Part shown: piece by piece, positions 25,426 to 34,756 of the stretch
Layout of the letters: every line of letters begins with the position of its first letter
Numbering within the stretch: the stretch's first letter is position 1
Assembly (NCBI GenBank): GCA_018969295.1
Contig: JAGWYN010000027.1
Location: 1-60,505 of the forward strand
From: Chloroflexota bacterium
GTDB taxonomy: Bacteria; Chloroflexota; Anaerolineae; Caldilineales; Caldilineaceae
Reading direction: 5' to 3'
DNA: 60,505 bases
The notes under the pieces: generated by a model
The model's input: the letters and a program-made list of their open reading frames with translations, nothing else
Databases searched by the model: none
What the model was told of the DNA's origin: nothing
Position numbers and translations under genes: made by a program

Positions 25426-27591
25426 GTGAACCTGGGGCGCCTCAGCTGGCCAGCCATACAGGGAGGAGATGCGTTCGACGCACTCGTCCAAAAGACACGC
25501 ATGGCTGGTCCGCTGGCTCCACATCACCTGGATCCGCCGCCACTCCTGGATCCCCACAACGATGCCAGCCTGAACCGCTGGCTTGTTCTGCTCGCAGCCC
25601 AGGTCGGTCTGGAAATCGAAGCGGTCCAGATCACCTACGCCGAGCTGGATCTGGCGCTGCGCAAGTCTGGCCCGGCCTTGCTGCGGATCGTAGATGGACA
25701 GAACAACGTGCGTCTGCTTGCCCTCCAGCAGGCGCACGCCCGGCATGCACAGGTGGTCGGCCCCGATCAGAGCACCCACAAGGTGCCGATTGCCGACCTT
25801 CATGACCTTCTGAGCACGACGGTGGCCGCAGCCCATGCACCCAGCCTGGACGCGCTGCTGGCCAGGCTGGCCCTCCCGCCCCACCGCTCCCGAGCTGTCA
25901 AACAGGCTCTCCTCGATGAGCAGATTGGTGGAGAGACGATCGGCGGCGGCTGGCTCATCCGCTTGCCGCCCAGCGGCAACCTGTGGGAACAGCTGCAACG
26001 CGCCGGCACCGGCCGCGCGCTCCTCATCGGTGTCTCCAGCTATATTCTTTCGCTGGGCTTTACCTTGGCTGCCTGGGCAGTCCTCGGGCGCAGCGCCCTG
26101 AACGGCCAGTTCTCCGCAGCTACGTTCGGCCTGTGGGCCCTGCTCTTGCTGGCTGTGCTCCCGCTGCAGATGACCCTCAGCCGCGTCGTCGGCTGGGTCA
26201 GCGTCCACGCAGGTGCCTTGCTCAAACAACGCCTTCTTTTTGGAATCACACGCCTCCAGCCCGACCAACGTCGCCATGCAGGAGCAGGCCATTTTTTTGG
26301 CCAGGCGCTGGACGGCGAATATGTCGAACAGCTGACCCTGACCGGCGGCATCTCCGCCCTCCTGGCGCTCTTCCAGATCGCAACCGCCGGCGCTGTTCTG
26401 GCGTGGTCAGGCAATTCCTTGCAGGCCGCGCTGCTCGCCCTCTGGCTGGGGCTCATCCTGCTGCTGGCCTGGCGCTATCTCTCCCTGGCCCAGCCACTGG
26501 CCGATCTCTCCCGCAAAATGACGAATGATCTGGTCGAACGGATGGCAGGCCACCGCACGCGGCTGGCCCAGCAGGCCAGCACGCAGTGGCATCTCGACGA
26601 AGACCAACAGCTCCATCAGTACTGTAAGCTCTCTGCACGTGTGGATCGCATCAGTTTGTTTTTGAATACCCTGGTCGCGCGCGGCTGGATGGTGATCGGA
26701 TCCGCCGCCTGTGTCGGCTGGATCTGGACCCACCCCACGCTGGACGTAGCCCAGTTCTCGCTGCAGGTCGGTGGCCTGTTGCTGGCTTTGCAGGCGCTGA
26801 CCACCTTTGGGGGCGGAGTGCGCAGCCTGATCGATGCCCGCACGGCCTGGCGACAACTTGCCCCGATCGCGCAGGCCGCACGTACCCCAGTGCCCGTCCC
26901 AGAACTGACTGCCAGCTGGTTTGTGCAGAGCCAGACAGCAGCGCACCCTCCCCAGCCCGAGCGCCGCCCCCCAGCCCCCCCCTGGCTGCTGCAGGCAAAA
27001 GCCCTCCGCTTTCGCTACCCAGCCCACGAACAGCCGGCGCTCCAAGAGTGTACCCTGCAAATCCGTGCCGGCGACCGGCTGCTGTTGGAAGGGCCTTCCG
27101 GGAGCGGAAAATCGACCCTGGTCTCGCTCCTGGCGGGCATGCGGACCCCCGACAGCGGCCAGCTGCTGCTCTGGGGGATGGATCTGCGGACGATCGGAGC
27201 CAGCACCTGGCAACGACAGGTCGTCATGGCTCCCCAGTTCCATGAAAATCACCTTTTTTCTGAAAGCCTGGCTTTCAATCTGTTGATGGGCAGACGCTGG
27301 CCACCTACCCCCCAAGATTTGGCTGAGGCCGCTTTGTTGTGCCAGGAGCTTGGGTTGGGCACCCTGCTCGAACAGATGCCCGCTGGCCTGCAGCAGATGG
27401 TGGGCGAAACCGGCTGGCAGCTTTCACACGGCGAACGCAGCCGCGTCTTTATCGCCCGGACTCTGCTGCAAGGCGCAGAACTGATCCTCCTGGATGAAAG
27501 CTTCGCCGCGCTGGACCCCACCAATCTGCAGCACGCTCTGGCCTGTGTGTTGCGCCGGGCACCCACTCTGCTGGTGATCGCACACCCGTAA
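25426..27591 (+). CDS. ABC exporter, permease and ATPase fused (NHLM ABC2 type)
   Basis: This is a 721-residue protein. The GTG at 25426, 11 bases after the precursor stop, is the likely start; longer versions would overlap the precursor. The N-terminal domain (about 1-170, AAQVGLEIEAVQITYAELDL) recalls the non-peptidase domain of NHLM ABC2. Membrane helices run from about 200 to 480. The ATPase has Walker A GPSGSGKST (556-564), a changed signature LSHGERSR (666-673, normally LSGGQ) and Walker B LILLDES (686-692). It may pair with the C39 exporter as a heterodimer, where one degenerate site is common. Its signature differs from the consensus while that of the partner is nearly normal. Confidence 0.75.
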   Translation: MNLGRLSWPAIQGGDAFDALVQKTRMAGPLAPHHLDPPPLLDPHNDASLNRWLVLLAAQVGLEIEAVQITYAELDLALRKSGPALLRIVDGQNNVRLLALQQAHARHAQVVGPDQSTHKVPIADLHDLLSTTVAAAHAPSLDALLARLALPPHRSRAVKQALLDEQIGGETIGGGWLIRLPPSGNLWEQLQRAGTGRALLIGVSSYILSLGFTLAAWAVLGRSALNGQFSAATFGLWALLLLAVLPLQMTLSRVVGWVSVHAGALLKQRLLFGITRLQPDQRRHAGAGHFFGQALDGEYVEQLTLTGGISALLALFQIATAGAVLAWSGNSLQAALLALWLGLILLLAWRYLSLAQPLADLSRKMTNDLVERMAGHRTRLAQQASTQWHLDEDQQLHQYCKLSARVDRISLFLNTLVARGWMVIGSAACVGWIWTHPTLDVAQFSLQVGGLLLALQALTTFGGGVRSLIDARTAWRQLAPIAQAARTPVPVPELTASWFVQSQTAAHPPQPERRPPAPPWLLQAKALRFRYPAHEQPALQECTLQIRAGDRLLLEGPSGSGKSTLVSLLAGMRTPDSGQLLLWGMDLRTIGASTWQRQVVMAPQFHENHLFSESLAFNLLMGRRWPPTPQDLAEAALLCQELGLGTLLEQMPAGLQQMVGETGWQLSHGERSRVFIARTLLQGAELILLDESFAALDPTNLQHALACVLRRAPTLLVIAHP

Positions 27592-27630
27592 ACCCGGTTC
27601 AAACTCGTTCTGGCCGACAAGGCCCATTTG

Positions 27631-27639
27631 TGGTATATT
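27631..27639 (+). promoter_or_regulatory. Extended -10 box ahead of the ion-channel gene run
   Basis: TGgTATATT lies 54 bases before the gene at 27693, in the only gap between the export locus and the co-directional run that follows. It suggests that the run is its own transcription unit. Confidence 0.45.
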
Positions 27640-27692
27640 TTCAGGCTGTCAGATTGGGGATGCATGGCTGAATCCAAGGCAGGGAGGAACGT

Positions 27693-28568
27693 GTGAACTT
27701 TTCATTCTTTTTTGTGCTTTTGCCGCTGCTGCTGCTGCTGATCGTCGTCGCAGCCCTCTTCTCGCACAAACTCGAACAGATGTGGCAAAAAAAGCAGACA
27801 ACTCAGACAGACCCTGCTGTGAAATGGAGAGTGCCAGCCAGCCTCAACCAGACTGTACAGCAGCTGCGCGAACGCTGGCAGGAACAGCTGCCCAAACTCC
27901 AAAACAGGCTGGGCCCACCTTCCCCACAGCTGCCGCAAAATCTGCCCGAAAACTTTCTGCGCTGGGCTGACGAACAGCTGGGCGACGAACCAGAGCTGCG
28001 CCAGTGGCTCCACAGCGTGCCAGAGGGCGGCCTCCAACTGCTGACCCAGCGCCTGGCTGACTTTTGCACGGACACAGGCTTTGAACTGGCCTGGGCACTC
28101 AACGGTTCGCTCCAGATCGACAAGACGCTGCATGCCACCATCCGCCGGGTGATCGTCAACTACTGTCGATCCTGCTACTACGCCGTCACCGCCTTCCCCG
28201 ATTTGCGCAGTATCCAACCTTATCTGGATTTTCAGGCCGCTCCCACCGACAAGGCCCATCGCCCCTTCGGCATGCAGCTCTATGCTGAACTGGCTGCCGC
28301 CAAATTGACCCAGCCTGCGCCCCCCAATGCGCTGCTGGCCGAAGACCCCGAACGGTGGGACTATGTGGTGCAGGCGATCGCCGGCGCAGCCGCTGCCCAC
28401 CCCCGCCAGGTACATGCGATCGTTCAAAAAATGGTGCGTGCAGCCGCCCAGCCCCCTGCCCCAGAAAACGAACAGCCGGCCAAAACCGCCGCCAGCACAA
28501 CCACAGCCCATCAGAACGGCGCGGCTCAACCTGCCGCTGCCTCCACGCCTGTCCCGGCTGTACATTGA
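27693..28568 (+). CDS. Membrane-anchored protein of unknown function
   Basis: This is a 291-residue protein starting at GTG 27693 with AGGGAGG 5 bases upstream. One membrane span lies at about 4-23 (SFFFVLLPLLLLLIVVAALF), then a charged linker and a helical domain of about 190 residues (ENFLRWADEQLGDEPELRQW, ALNGSLQIDKTLHATIRRVI, YCRSCYYAVTAFPDL). The C-terminus is Ala/Pro/Thr-rich. I do not recognise the family and see no catalytic motif. It stands first in the run that encodes the SPFH protein, sensor and channels, 62 bases ahead of the SPFH gene, so a membrane scaffold or helper role is the natural guess. Confidence 0.55.
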   Translation: MNFSFFFVLLPLLLLLIVVAALFSHKLEQMWQKKQTTQTDPAVKWRVPASLNQTVQQLRERWQEQLPKLQNRLGPPSPQLPQNLPENFLRWADEQLGDEPELRQWLHSVPEGGLQLLTQRLADFCTDTGFELAWALNGSLQIDKTLHATIRRVIVNYCRSCYYAVTAFPDLRSIQPYLDFQAAPTDKAHRPFGMQLYAELAAAKLTQPAPPNALLAEDPERWDYVVQAIAGAAAAHPRQVHAIVQKMVRAAAQPPAPENEQPAKTAASTTTAHQNGAAQPAAASTPVPAVH

Positions 28569-28630
28569 GAAAGACCCAGAAATTGCCGCACCCTCCAGTT
28601 GGCTGCCAGCCGAGCAGAAGATAAACCACG

Positions 28631-29827
28631 ATGGCGTCACAAGTGCTCACGCTGGATGACCTGCTTGACCTGCTCGCACGTCTCGGATGGATCTTGTATC
28701 TGGTCTACGTCACCCTTTTCTTTTTGTCTGTCTGGCGCGCCCAGGGACCGGTCGTGGCGCTCATCCGCCTGCTTTCTGCGCGTGTGCTCCTGCCCATCTT
28801 GCTCCCCATCTCGACGACCCTGCTCTCACTCTCGGTCGTCTTTGTGCTTACCCAGGAGGTGGCTGTGGTCGTCTCCACCCTCTCGCCAAACGGCGTGCGG
28901 CCCCAGCCCCTCACCGGCGGGCTCCATCTGATCGTGCCGGTTCTGGAGAACGAAGTCAGCTACCCCGTCTCCTGGCAAACCTACACGATGTCCGCTCGCC
29001 CCAGCGAAGGAGCCAAAGCCGGCGACGACTCTATCCGTGCCCGCACCAGCGACGGACAGGAAGTCCGCCTGGACAGCTCGATTATTTTTCGGATTGACCC
29101 CGCACAGGTCGTTCGCCTGCACCGCGACTGGCAGTCCCGCTACATCGAAGATTTGGTGCGCCCGGTCGTGCGCGGCGTGGTCCGCACCCAGGTCTCACAG
29201 TTCACCGTGCAAGAGGTCAACAGCTCTGCGCGCGCCGACCTGGAAACGACCCTGGGACGGCTGCTGACCGAACAGCTGGGAGAAAAAGGGCTGATCGTAG
29301 AACAGTTCCTGCTGCGCGATGTCGCCTTTACGCCCGAATATGCCGCTGCCATCGAACGCAAACAGGTGGCGCTCGAAGGACAGGAACAGGCACTGCACGA
29401 AGCCGAACAGGTGCGCAACCGCGCCGCCGGCGAAGGAGATCGCCTGCGCATCGAAGCCGAAGGCCGGGCTTCGGCCATCCTGCAGGAAGCCGAAGCCCAG
29501 GCGGAGGCGCTGCGCATGCTGGCCGTACCCCTCGAAGACAACGCCAGCCTGCTCACCTACCGCTATATCGAACGGCTGGCCCCCAACCTGCGCGTCATGC
29601 TGGTCCCCAACAACGCGCCGCTGCTGCTGCCGTTGACCGGTCTGGCAGAAACCGACACCACAAACCTTTGGAACCTGGAAGGAAGCACCCCCCTGACCAC
29701 AACCACCCCCGCCACCCACACCGAATCCGCTCAGGCGCTCCCCCTCCTCGCCACCCCAATGCCCGCCAGCGCAGCGCCTGCAGCAGCCCCGACAACGCCG
29801 TCCCCCAGTCCGGTGGCTCCCCGATGA
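28631..29827 (+). CDS. SPFH/band 7 (prohibitin-like) membrane protein
   Basis: This is a 398-residue protein with two N-terminal hydrophobic segments (about 18-36 and 50-76) and then an SPFH domain. Seen blocks are GGLHLIVPVLENEVSYPVSW, DGQEVRLDSSIIFRI, VRPVVRGVVRTQVSQFTVQE and LLTEQLGEKGLIVEQFLLRDV. A coiled-coil stretch follows (about 245-300, Glu/Ala-rich, ERKQVALEGQEQALHEAEQV), and then a Pro/Thr/Ala tail. SPFH proteins oligomerise into membrane microdomains that organise other membrane proteins. The genes after it encode a sensor and several channels, so a scaffold for them is an attractive inference. The ribosome site is weak. Confidence 0.85.
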   Translation: MASQVLTLDDLLDLLARLGWILYLVYVTLFFLSVWRAQGPVVALIRLLSARVLLPILLPISTTLLSLSVVFVLTQEVAVVVSTLSPNGVRPQPLTGGLHLIVPVLENEVSYPVSWQTYTMSARPSEGAKAGDDSIRARTSDGQEVRLDSSIIFRIDPAQVVRLHRDWQSRYIEDLVRPVVRGVVRTQVSQFTVQEVNSSARADLETTLGRLLTEQLGEKGLIVEQFLLRDVAFTPEYAAAIERKQVALEGQEQALHEAEQVRNRAAGEGDRLRIEAEGRASAILQEAEAQAEALRMLAVPLEDNASLLTYRYIERLAPNLRVMLVPNNAPLLLPLTGLAETDTTNLWNLEGSTPLTTTTPATHTESAQALPLLATPMPASAAPAAAPTTPSPSPVAPR

Positions 29828-29890
29828 AGAAACTGAACTGTCCTGCCGCACACAGCCAGCCCAGCCCTGTCTATTTGTAAGGATCGCTCC

Positions 29891-31984
29891 ATGTTGAACC
29901 GATTGAGCATCAAAACCAAGCTGGTCTTTATTATGCTGACTTACAGCCTGCTGGCCAATCTGGTGGTGGGAACTCTGGGCTGGTGGAACAGCCGAGAGAC
30001 ACTCGTCGACGCCACCGTGCAGCAGCTGAACACCCTGCGCAAAGCCAAAGCACGGGAGATCGAAGCCTATTTCACAGGGCTGGAAGACCAACTCTGGTCC
30101 CTTTCTCAGTCGGGGACCGTGATCGAAGCCGCAGTACGGCTCGACCGAGCGTTTCGACAGCTGCAGACCGAACAGATCCCGGACAACTGGCGCAGCGAGC
30201 TGAACACCTATTACACCGCTCAGTTTTTGCCAAAACTGTTTGAAACCTTGCCAGGCGACGCCGATTACGAGCTCTACCGCCCCAGCGGCCAGGCGGCAGA
30301 GTACCTGCAGTACCACTATATCGTGGCCAATCCAGAAGATGAAGAGAGCCGACTGCTCCTGACACAAGCTGCCGACGAGAGCGAGTACAGCGAGCTCCAT
30401 GCCAGCTTCCACCCTTATTTCAGCAACGTGCTGAAACGCTTTGCCTTCGAAGACATCAAACTGGTCGGCCTGACGTCCGGGGACGTCGTCTACAGCGTCG
30501 CCAAGAAAGTCGATTTTGGCAACAACCTCCTGACCGGCCCTTTTGCACGCAGCAGCCTGGCCGCCGCCTTCAAAACCATCCGCGACAACCCCGATCGAGG
30601 GACCAGCTTGTACGTGGACTTCGATCTCTACCGCCCAGACTACGGGCACCCCGCCGCTTTTGTGGCAGCTCCCATTTTCAACGGCTCCCACCCCGTGGCG
30701 GTGATTGTCCTCCAGCTCTCCACAGAAGCCATCAACCAAATCATGACCAGCGGACAAAATTGGGAGGACATCGGACTGGGCAAAAGCGGCGAAACGTTCC
30801 TGGTCGGCACCGACCAACTCATGCGCTCCGATTCGCGCCTCTTGATCGAAGACCCAACTGGCTTTCTGGCAGCGATCCAGCAGACAGGGCTGCCCGAACG
30901 AAATATCAGTCTTATTCAACGCAGCCAATCCTCTGTCCTCTACCAAAATATTGACACCTCGACCGTACAGGCAGCGTTGAACGGCCAGCAAGGCTACGCT
31001 TTCGTCGACAACTACTACGGGGTGCCCGTCATCTCTTCTTACCAGCCCATCCAAGGCGCCGGCAGTCGCTGGGCCTTGTTGGCCGAAATTCGCGAGGCAG
31101 AGGCGCTGCAACCTTTTTATACGCTGCAAAATCGCCTGCTGGTTCTCTCCGTGCTGCTCGAAATCGTCTTTGCCTTCAGCGCCATCTGGATCGCCAACTG
31201 GCTGGTCAGACCCATCGACAAACTGGTCAGCAGCGCCCGGATCGTGGACGCCGGCGACTTGAACGCCGAACTCCAGCCGACCTCGCAGGACGAAATCGGT
31301 GAGTTGACCAAGTCGCTAGCCGGTATCGTCAGCGACCTGCGCGGCTACCAAAACGATCTGGAGGCACGCAATCACGAGATCGAGCGGCTCTCGCTCACCA
31401 TATTGCCCACTCTCTTTGTCCCGTCCGTCCACAAAGGTGTCGCTCAGCTCACCGAAAACAGCCAACAGGTCACGATCCTGCTTGCCACTGTCCAAGGGGT
31501 CGAGTCCCTCACCAACGATTCAAACCAGGAACAGTTTCCTCTCTTCTTCAACGAACTGGCCAGCCAGCTGGACGAACACGCCCGACAGTATGATATCGAA
31601 AAATTCTTCACCGGCACCGCCGAACCGGGCCTCCACCTGGTCGCACTTTGTGGCTTTTCCGTCCCTCACCTCGACCATGCCCGGCGCAGCGCGGATTTTG
31701 CCCTGGCCTTGCTCCGAACGATCGACCATCTGCAAAACCTCTACGGCAGCTCTCTGCAAGCCACCCTTGTCCTGGCCTCTGGCTCGATGACGGCAGCCAT
31801 GATCAACAGCAGCCAGCTGGCAGTGAAACTGTGGGGAGAAGCACCACAGCTGGCGTATCGGTTGAAAACCGTCGCGCCTCCTGGCCAGATCGTGGTTTCG
31901 CAGTCGGTCTACGACCGACTCCACGAATTCTATCTGTTCGAGCGACGCACAGAAAACAGCTGGACGCTGCAGAAGCCAGCCTGA
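29891..31984 (+). CDS. Membrane sensor: Cache-like domain, HAMP, degenerate class III cyclase
   Basis: This is a 697-residue protein. A first membrane span (about 10-30) and a large extracellular Cache-like domain (about 31-410, with VVYSVAKKVDFGNNL and GKSGETFLVGTDQLMRSDSR) are followed by a second span (about 415-440), a HAMP domain (LVRPIDKLVSSARIVDAGDL) and a C-terminal class III nucleotide cyclase fold (about 510-690). The cyclase looks dead: VTILLATVQGV replaces the FADI metal Asp, FFTGTAEPG replaces the second metal site, and KLWGEAPQLAYRL keeps the Arg but not the Asn. It therefore may sense a ligand without making cAMP, or bind a partner. The next gene is a channel with a cyclic-nucleotide-binding domain. 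The ATG has AAGGA upstream. Confidence 0.8.
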   Translation: MLNRLSIKTKLVFIMLTYSLLANLVVGTLGWWNSRETLVDATVQQLNTLRKAKAREIEAYFTGLEDQLWSLSQSGTVIEAAVRLDRAFRQLQTEQIPDNWRSELNTYYTAQFLPKLFETLPGDADYELYRPSGQAAEYLQYHYIVANPEDEESRLLLTQAADESEYSELHASFHPYFSNVLKRFAFEDIKLVGLTSGDVVYSVAKKVDFGNNLLTGPFARSSLAAAFKTIRDNPDRGTSLYVDFDLYRPDYGHPAAFVAAPIFNGSHPVAVIVLQLSTEAINQIMTSGQNWEDIGLGKSGETFLVGTDQLMRSDSRLLIEDPTGFLAAIQQTGLPERNISLIQRSQSSVLYQNIDTSTVQAALNGQQGYAFVDNYYGVPVISSYQPIQGAGSRWALLAEIREAEALQPFYTLQNRLLVLSVLLEIVFAFSAIWIANWLVRPIDKLVSSARIVDAGDLNAELQPTSQDEIGELTKSLAGIVSDLRGYQNDLEARNHEIERLSLTILPTLFVPSVHKGVAQLTENSQQVTILLATVQGVESLTNDSNQEQFPLFFNELASQLDEHARQYDIEKFFTGTAEPGLHLVALCGFSVPHLDHARRSADFALALLRTIDHLQNLYGSSLQATLVLASGSMTAAMINSSQLAVKLWGEAPQLAYRLKTVAPPGQIVVSQSVYDRLHEFYLFERRTENSWTLQKPA

Positions 31985-32039
31985 AAACCGGTCACATTCA
32001 CTCGGTCTCTCACCTGTTCAAAAGGCGGTCAGTTAGCCC

Positions 32040-33575
32040 ATGCCAACACAACCCCTAGAGACTTCTTTTATCGCCTGGGTCGCAGCGTTGCTCATCGCTC
32101 CCCCCCTCATCGTCCTGATTTTGACCGAGGTGATCGTGCGCGTCTCGCAGCAATCCCCCCGGCTCGGTCGAACCATTGCCCTCTTTCGCAATGTGGTGCT
32201 GCCGCTGCTGCTCATCCGCCTGATTCTGCAGTTTGTGCTGGGCATGCACCCCAAAGACCTGACCGTCGTCGCTGTTGAAACAGTCTTTCTGCTGGTCCTG
32301 CTCTACGCGCTGCTGGCCCTGCTCGACTTGTTCATCCAGGGGCTGAAACACCCGGCTCCCCCAGCCGTCGAAGCGTCAGCCCCTTCCCCCTCGCCAAACT
32401 CGTTTCAACTGACGCGCGTGTGGGGAGAGGCGCTGCGCATCCTGACTGTGGTCGGCATCGCCACCTACTTGCTCAACGTCGTCTGGGGAGTCCCCCTGAA
32501 CCAGATCTTTGTCGTGCTGGGTGGCGCGTTGGTTGTCTTGGCCATCGCACTGCAGGAGACACTCAACAGCATTTTTGCAGGTCTGCTTCTGGCATTTGAA
32601 AAACCCTTCGAGGTCGGACACTGGATTCGCTGTGGCCCGTATGAAGGCCGTATTCTGGAAATGAACTGGCGCAGCATTCGACTGTCAACGCGCGAACGCG
32701 ACATCGTTGTGCTCCCCAATCGGCTGCTCACCAAAGAGGTGACGGTCAACTACAGCCTCCACGACCCCTTGCACGCCGAAACTATCCAGGTCAGCTTCCC
32801 AGCAGAATACCCCCCCAACCAGATCAAAGAAATCCTGCGCGAGGTCGCACTGGCCACCCCCGGCGTCATCCCCCAGCCCCCCCCCCAGATTCGCGTCCAG
32901 GAGTATCAGTACAGCCAGGCGGCCATCCAATATCAAATCAAAATTTATGTCGACAACTTTGAACAGACCGAATGGATCCGAGACGAAATTCTGACCCGGC
33001 TCTACTATGCAGCCAGACGGCACAAGCTGAGTTCACCGTTGCCCTCTGTCATCCAATACGCACGGGACAGCCACACATTGACCCCGCCAGATGACTACCC
33101 TGCCATTCTGGAAACGCTCAAAGGAATTGGATTTTTGACCCATCTGAGCGACGAGCAGCTGACAACGTTGGCCCACAGCACGCTTCTCCACCGCTACGGC
33201 CGCCTGGAACAGATTGTCCAACAAGGGAGAAGCTGTCCTGGGCTCTACTATATTTTGTCTGGGCAGGTCGAGCTGACCGGAAGCGACGGCAGAGGCCAGC
33301 AGATTCCACTGACCACGCTGAAAGCCGGAGATGTGCTCGGCGAGAGTGCGCTGCTGCGCAACCAGACAAGCCCCTACACGGCGATCGTCGAAGAGGATCT
33401 GACTGGACTTTTTATTGAGCGGGCTTCGCTGGTCGCGACCGCCGAAACCAATCTCAGGCTTGCCAAAGAAATGAACCGATTCATCGAACAACGCCAGAAA
33501 ATGGTGGCAGCTGCCCTCAGCAACTGGCAGCCGTCGATCCTCTCCACCAAACCCACGAATGGAGCAGCCCTGTGA
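32040..33575 (+). CDS. MscS-family channel with C-terminal cyclic-nucleotide-binding domain
   Basis: This is a 511-residue protein. Four or five membrane spans lie in residues 1-185. The pore-lining helix and beta domain of MscS follow: VLGGALVVLAIALQETLNS, FEVGHWIRCGPYEGRILEMN, WRSIRLSTRERDIVVLPNRL. A C-terminal cNMP-binding domain (about 360-480) shows GLYYILSGQVELTG and LKAGDVLGESALL. This is the layout of the bacterial cyclic-nucleotide-gated (bCNG) subfamily of MscS channels, which are opened by cyclic nucleotide more than by tension. A ribosome site AAAGG lies upstream. The stop overlaps the next start (GTGA). With the cyclase-like sensor just upstream it forms a natural sensor/channel pair. 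Confidence 0.85.
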   Translation: MPTQPLETSFIAWVAALLIAPPLIVLILTEVIVRVSQQSPRLGRTIALFRNVVLPLLLIRLILQFVLGMHPKDLTVVAVETVFLLVLLYALLALLDLFIQGLKHPAPPAVEASAPSPSPNSFQLTRVWGEALRILTVVGIATYLLNVVWGVPLNQIFVVLGGALVVLAIALQETLNSIFAGLLLAFEKPFEVGHWIRCGPYEGRILEMNWRSIRLSTRERDIVVLPNRLLTKEVTVNYSLHDPLHAETIQVSFPAEYPPNQIKEILREVALATPGVIPQPPPQIRVQEYQYSQAAIQYQIKIYVDNFEQTEWIRDEILTRLYYAARRHKLSSPLPSVIQYARDSHTLTPPDDYPAILETLKGIGFLTHLSDEQLTTLAHSTLLHRYGRLEQIVQQGRSCPGLYYILSGQVELTGSDGRGQQIPLTTLKAGDVLGESALLRNQTSPYTAIVEEDLTGLFIERASLVATAETNLRLAKEMNRFIEQRQKMVAAALSNWQPSILSTKPTNGAAL

Positions 33576-34756
33576 AAAAGGCGCTCCTTCCGCTGGTCCT
33601 CCTCGTCCTGGCAAGCCTTGCCGCTCTGTGGGGCTGGCGCGTCGGCAACCTGGCTCGCCCTGAGCCTTCGTCTGGCCCCGACGTCCTGGCCACCCGGTTC
33701 TTTCAGAGCGCCCCGCTCCCAGCCCGCACAACCCCGACACCGCCCACCACACCCACCCGCTTGCCCGTTGGAATCCAACTGTCTTGGGACGACCCACTGA
33801 CCCTGCCGGGAGATATCCTCGTCGGCAGCACCGAAAGCCTGCAACCATTGACCGACCTGATCTACACAGAGTTTGTTGCCCAGGGCTATCCTGGCCGAGT
33901 GATTCGCGAGGAGCTGTGGGGCAACGACGCCCTGTCGCTGCTCTGCACCACCGACCGCTACGATATCGTCAGTGCAGCCCGCGCGCTGCGCCCCGAAGAG
34001 CTGGACACCTGCCGCCGCCAGGGTCGCGAACCCGTTGTCCTGCCCGTCGCCCAGGGCGCCTTGGTGATGGTGACCCACCCGGAAAACCCACTCACCCTCA
34101 CCCTCACCACCCGCCAACTCCAGGAGCTGTGGCTGGCCTACCAATGGTCTGATCTCCGCGCCGAATGGCCAGATATCCCCATCCGGCGCTATACGCCCGC
34201 CCCGGAGTCCGATGTCTACACCTACTACGCCAGCCAATTTCTCGGCGAGCCAATCGACGACATCCACAACGCCGCCGCCAAGGTGCCCCCCAATACAACG
34301 GTCAGTTTTGATTTTTCTGACCTTGTGCAAAAAATTGCGGCTGACCCCAATGCGCTGGCCATCCTGGACTACCACGGCTACCTGGATGCACGCAGCAGCT
34401 TCAAACGGATCCAAGTCGATGGGAGCTCAAACGAAGAAGATGCACACCTCAGCGAAAACTATCCGCTGCAATTCCCGCTCTTCCTGTACACAACCCGGTC
34501 GACCCTCCAAAACAAAGCCCAGGTTCGCGCGTTTTTGGCCTTCTATATCATGCATGCCGAACGCTTTATCGACGCAGCGCAGCAACTGCCCCTGAACCCT
34601 GCACAGCTCGAAAAGAGCAAAATTCAGTTCCTGACCGCGCTGGACAACCCCTCCCTCCTGCGCGAGTTCGGTGTTGTTCTGACCGCTCCCCCTCCCACAG
34701 AAGGCACCCCGCCTTCAACCGCCATGCCCGCTACCGACCCAGGAGGAGAAAATTGA
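33572..34756 (+). CDS. PstS-like periplasmic-binding-type protein with membrane anchor
   Basis: This is a 394-residue protein starting at GTG 33572, overlapping the previous stop by 4 bases. An N-terminal hydrophobic anchor (about 4-25) is followed by a Pro/Thr-rich linker and a class II solute-binding fold: DILVGSTESLQPLTDLIYTE, RYDIVSAARAL, VVLPVAQGALVMVTHPEN and ALAILDYHGYL. PstS-like proteins bind phosphate or similar anions. No phosphate permease lies near, and the next two genes are ligand-gated channel subunits, so it could deliver or sense a ligand for them. The stop overlaps the next start by 4 bases. Confidence 0.7.
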   Translation: MKKALLPLVLLVLASLAALWGWRVGNLARPEPSSGPDVLATRFFQSAPLPARTTPTPPTTPTRLPVGIQLSWDDPLTLPGDILVGSTESLQPLTDLIYTEFVAQGYPGRVIREELWGNDALSLLCTTDRYDIVSAARALRPEELDTCRRQGREPVVLPVAQGALVMVTHPENPLTLTLTTRQLQELWLAYQWSDLRAEWPDIPIRRYTPAPESDVYTYYASQFLGEPIDDIHNAAAKVPPNTTVSFDFSDLVQKIAADPNALAILDYHGYLDARSSFKRIQVDGSSNEEDAHLSENYPLQFPLFLYTTRSTLQNKAQVRAFLAFYIMHAERFIDAAQQLPLNPAQLEKSKIQFLTALDNPSLLREFGVVLTAPPPTEGTPPSTAMPATDPGGEN

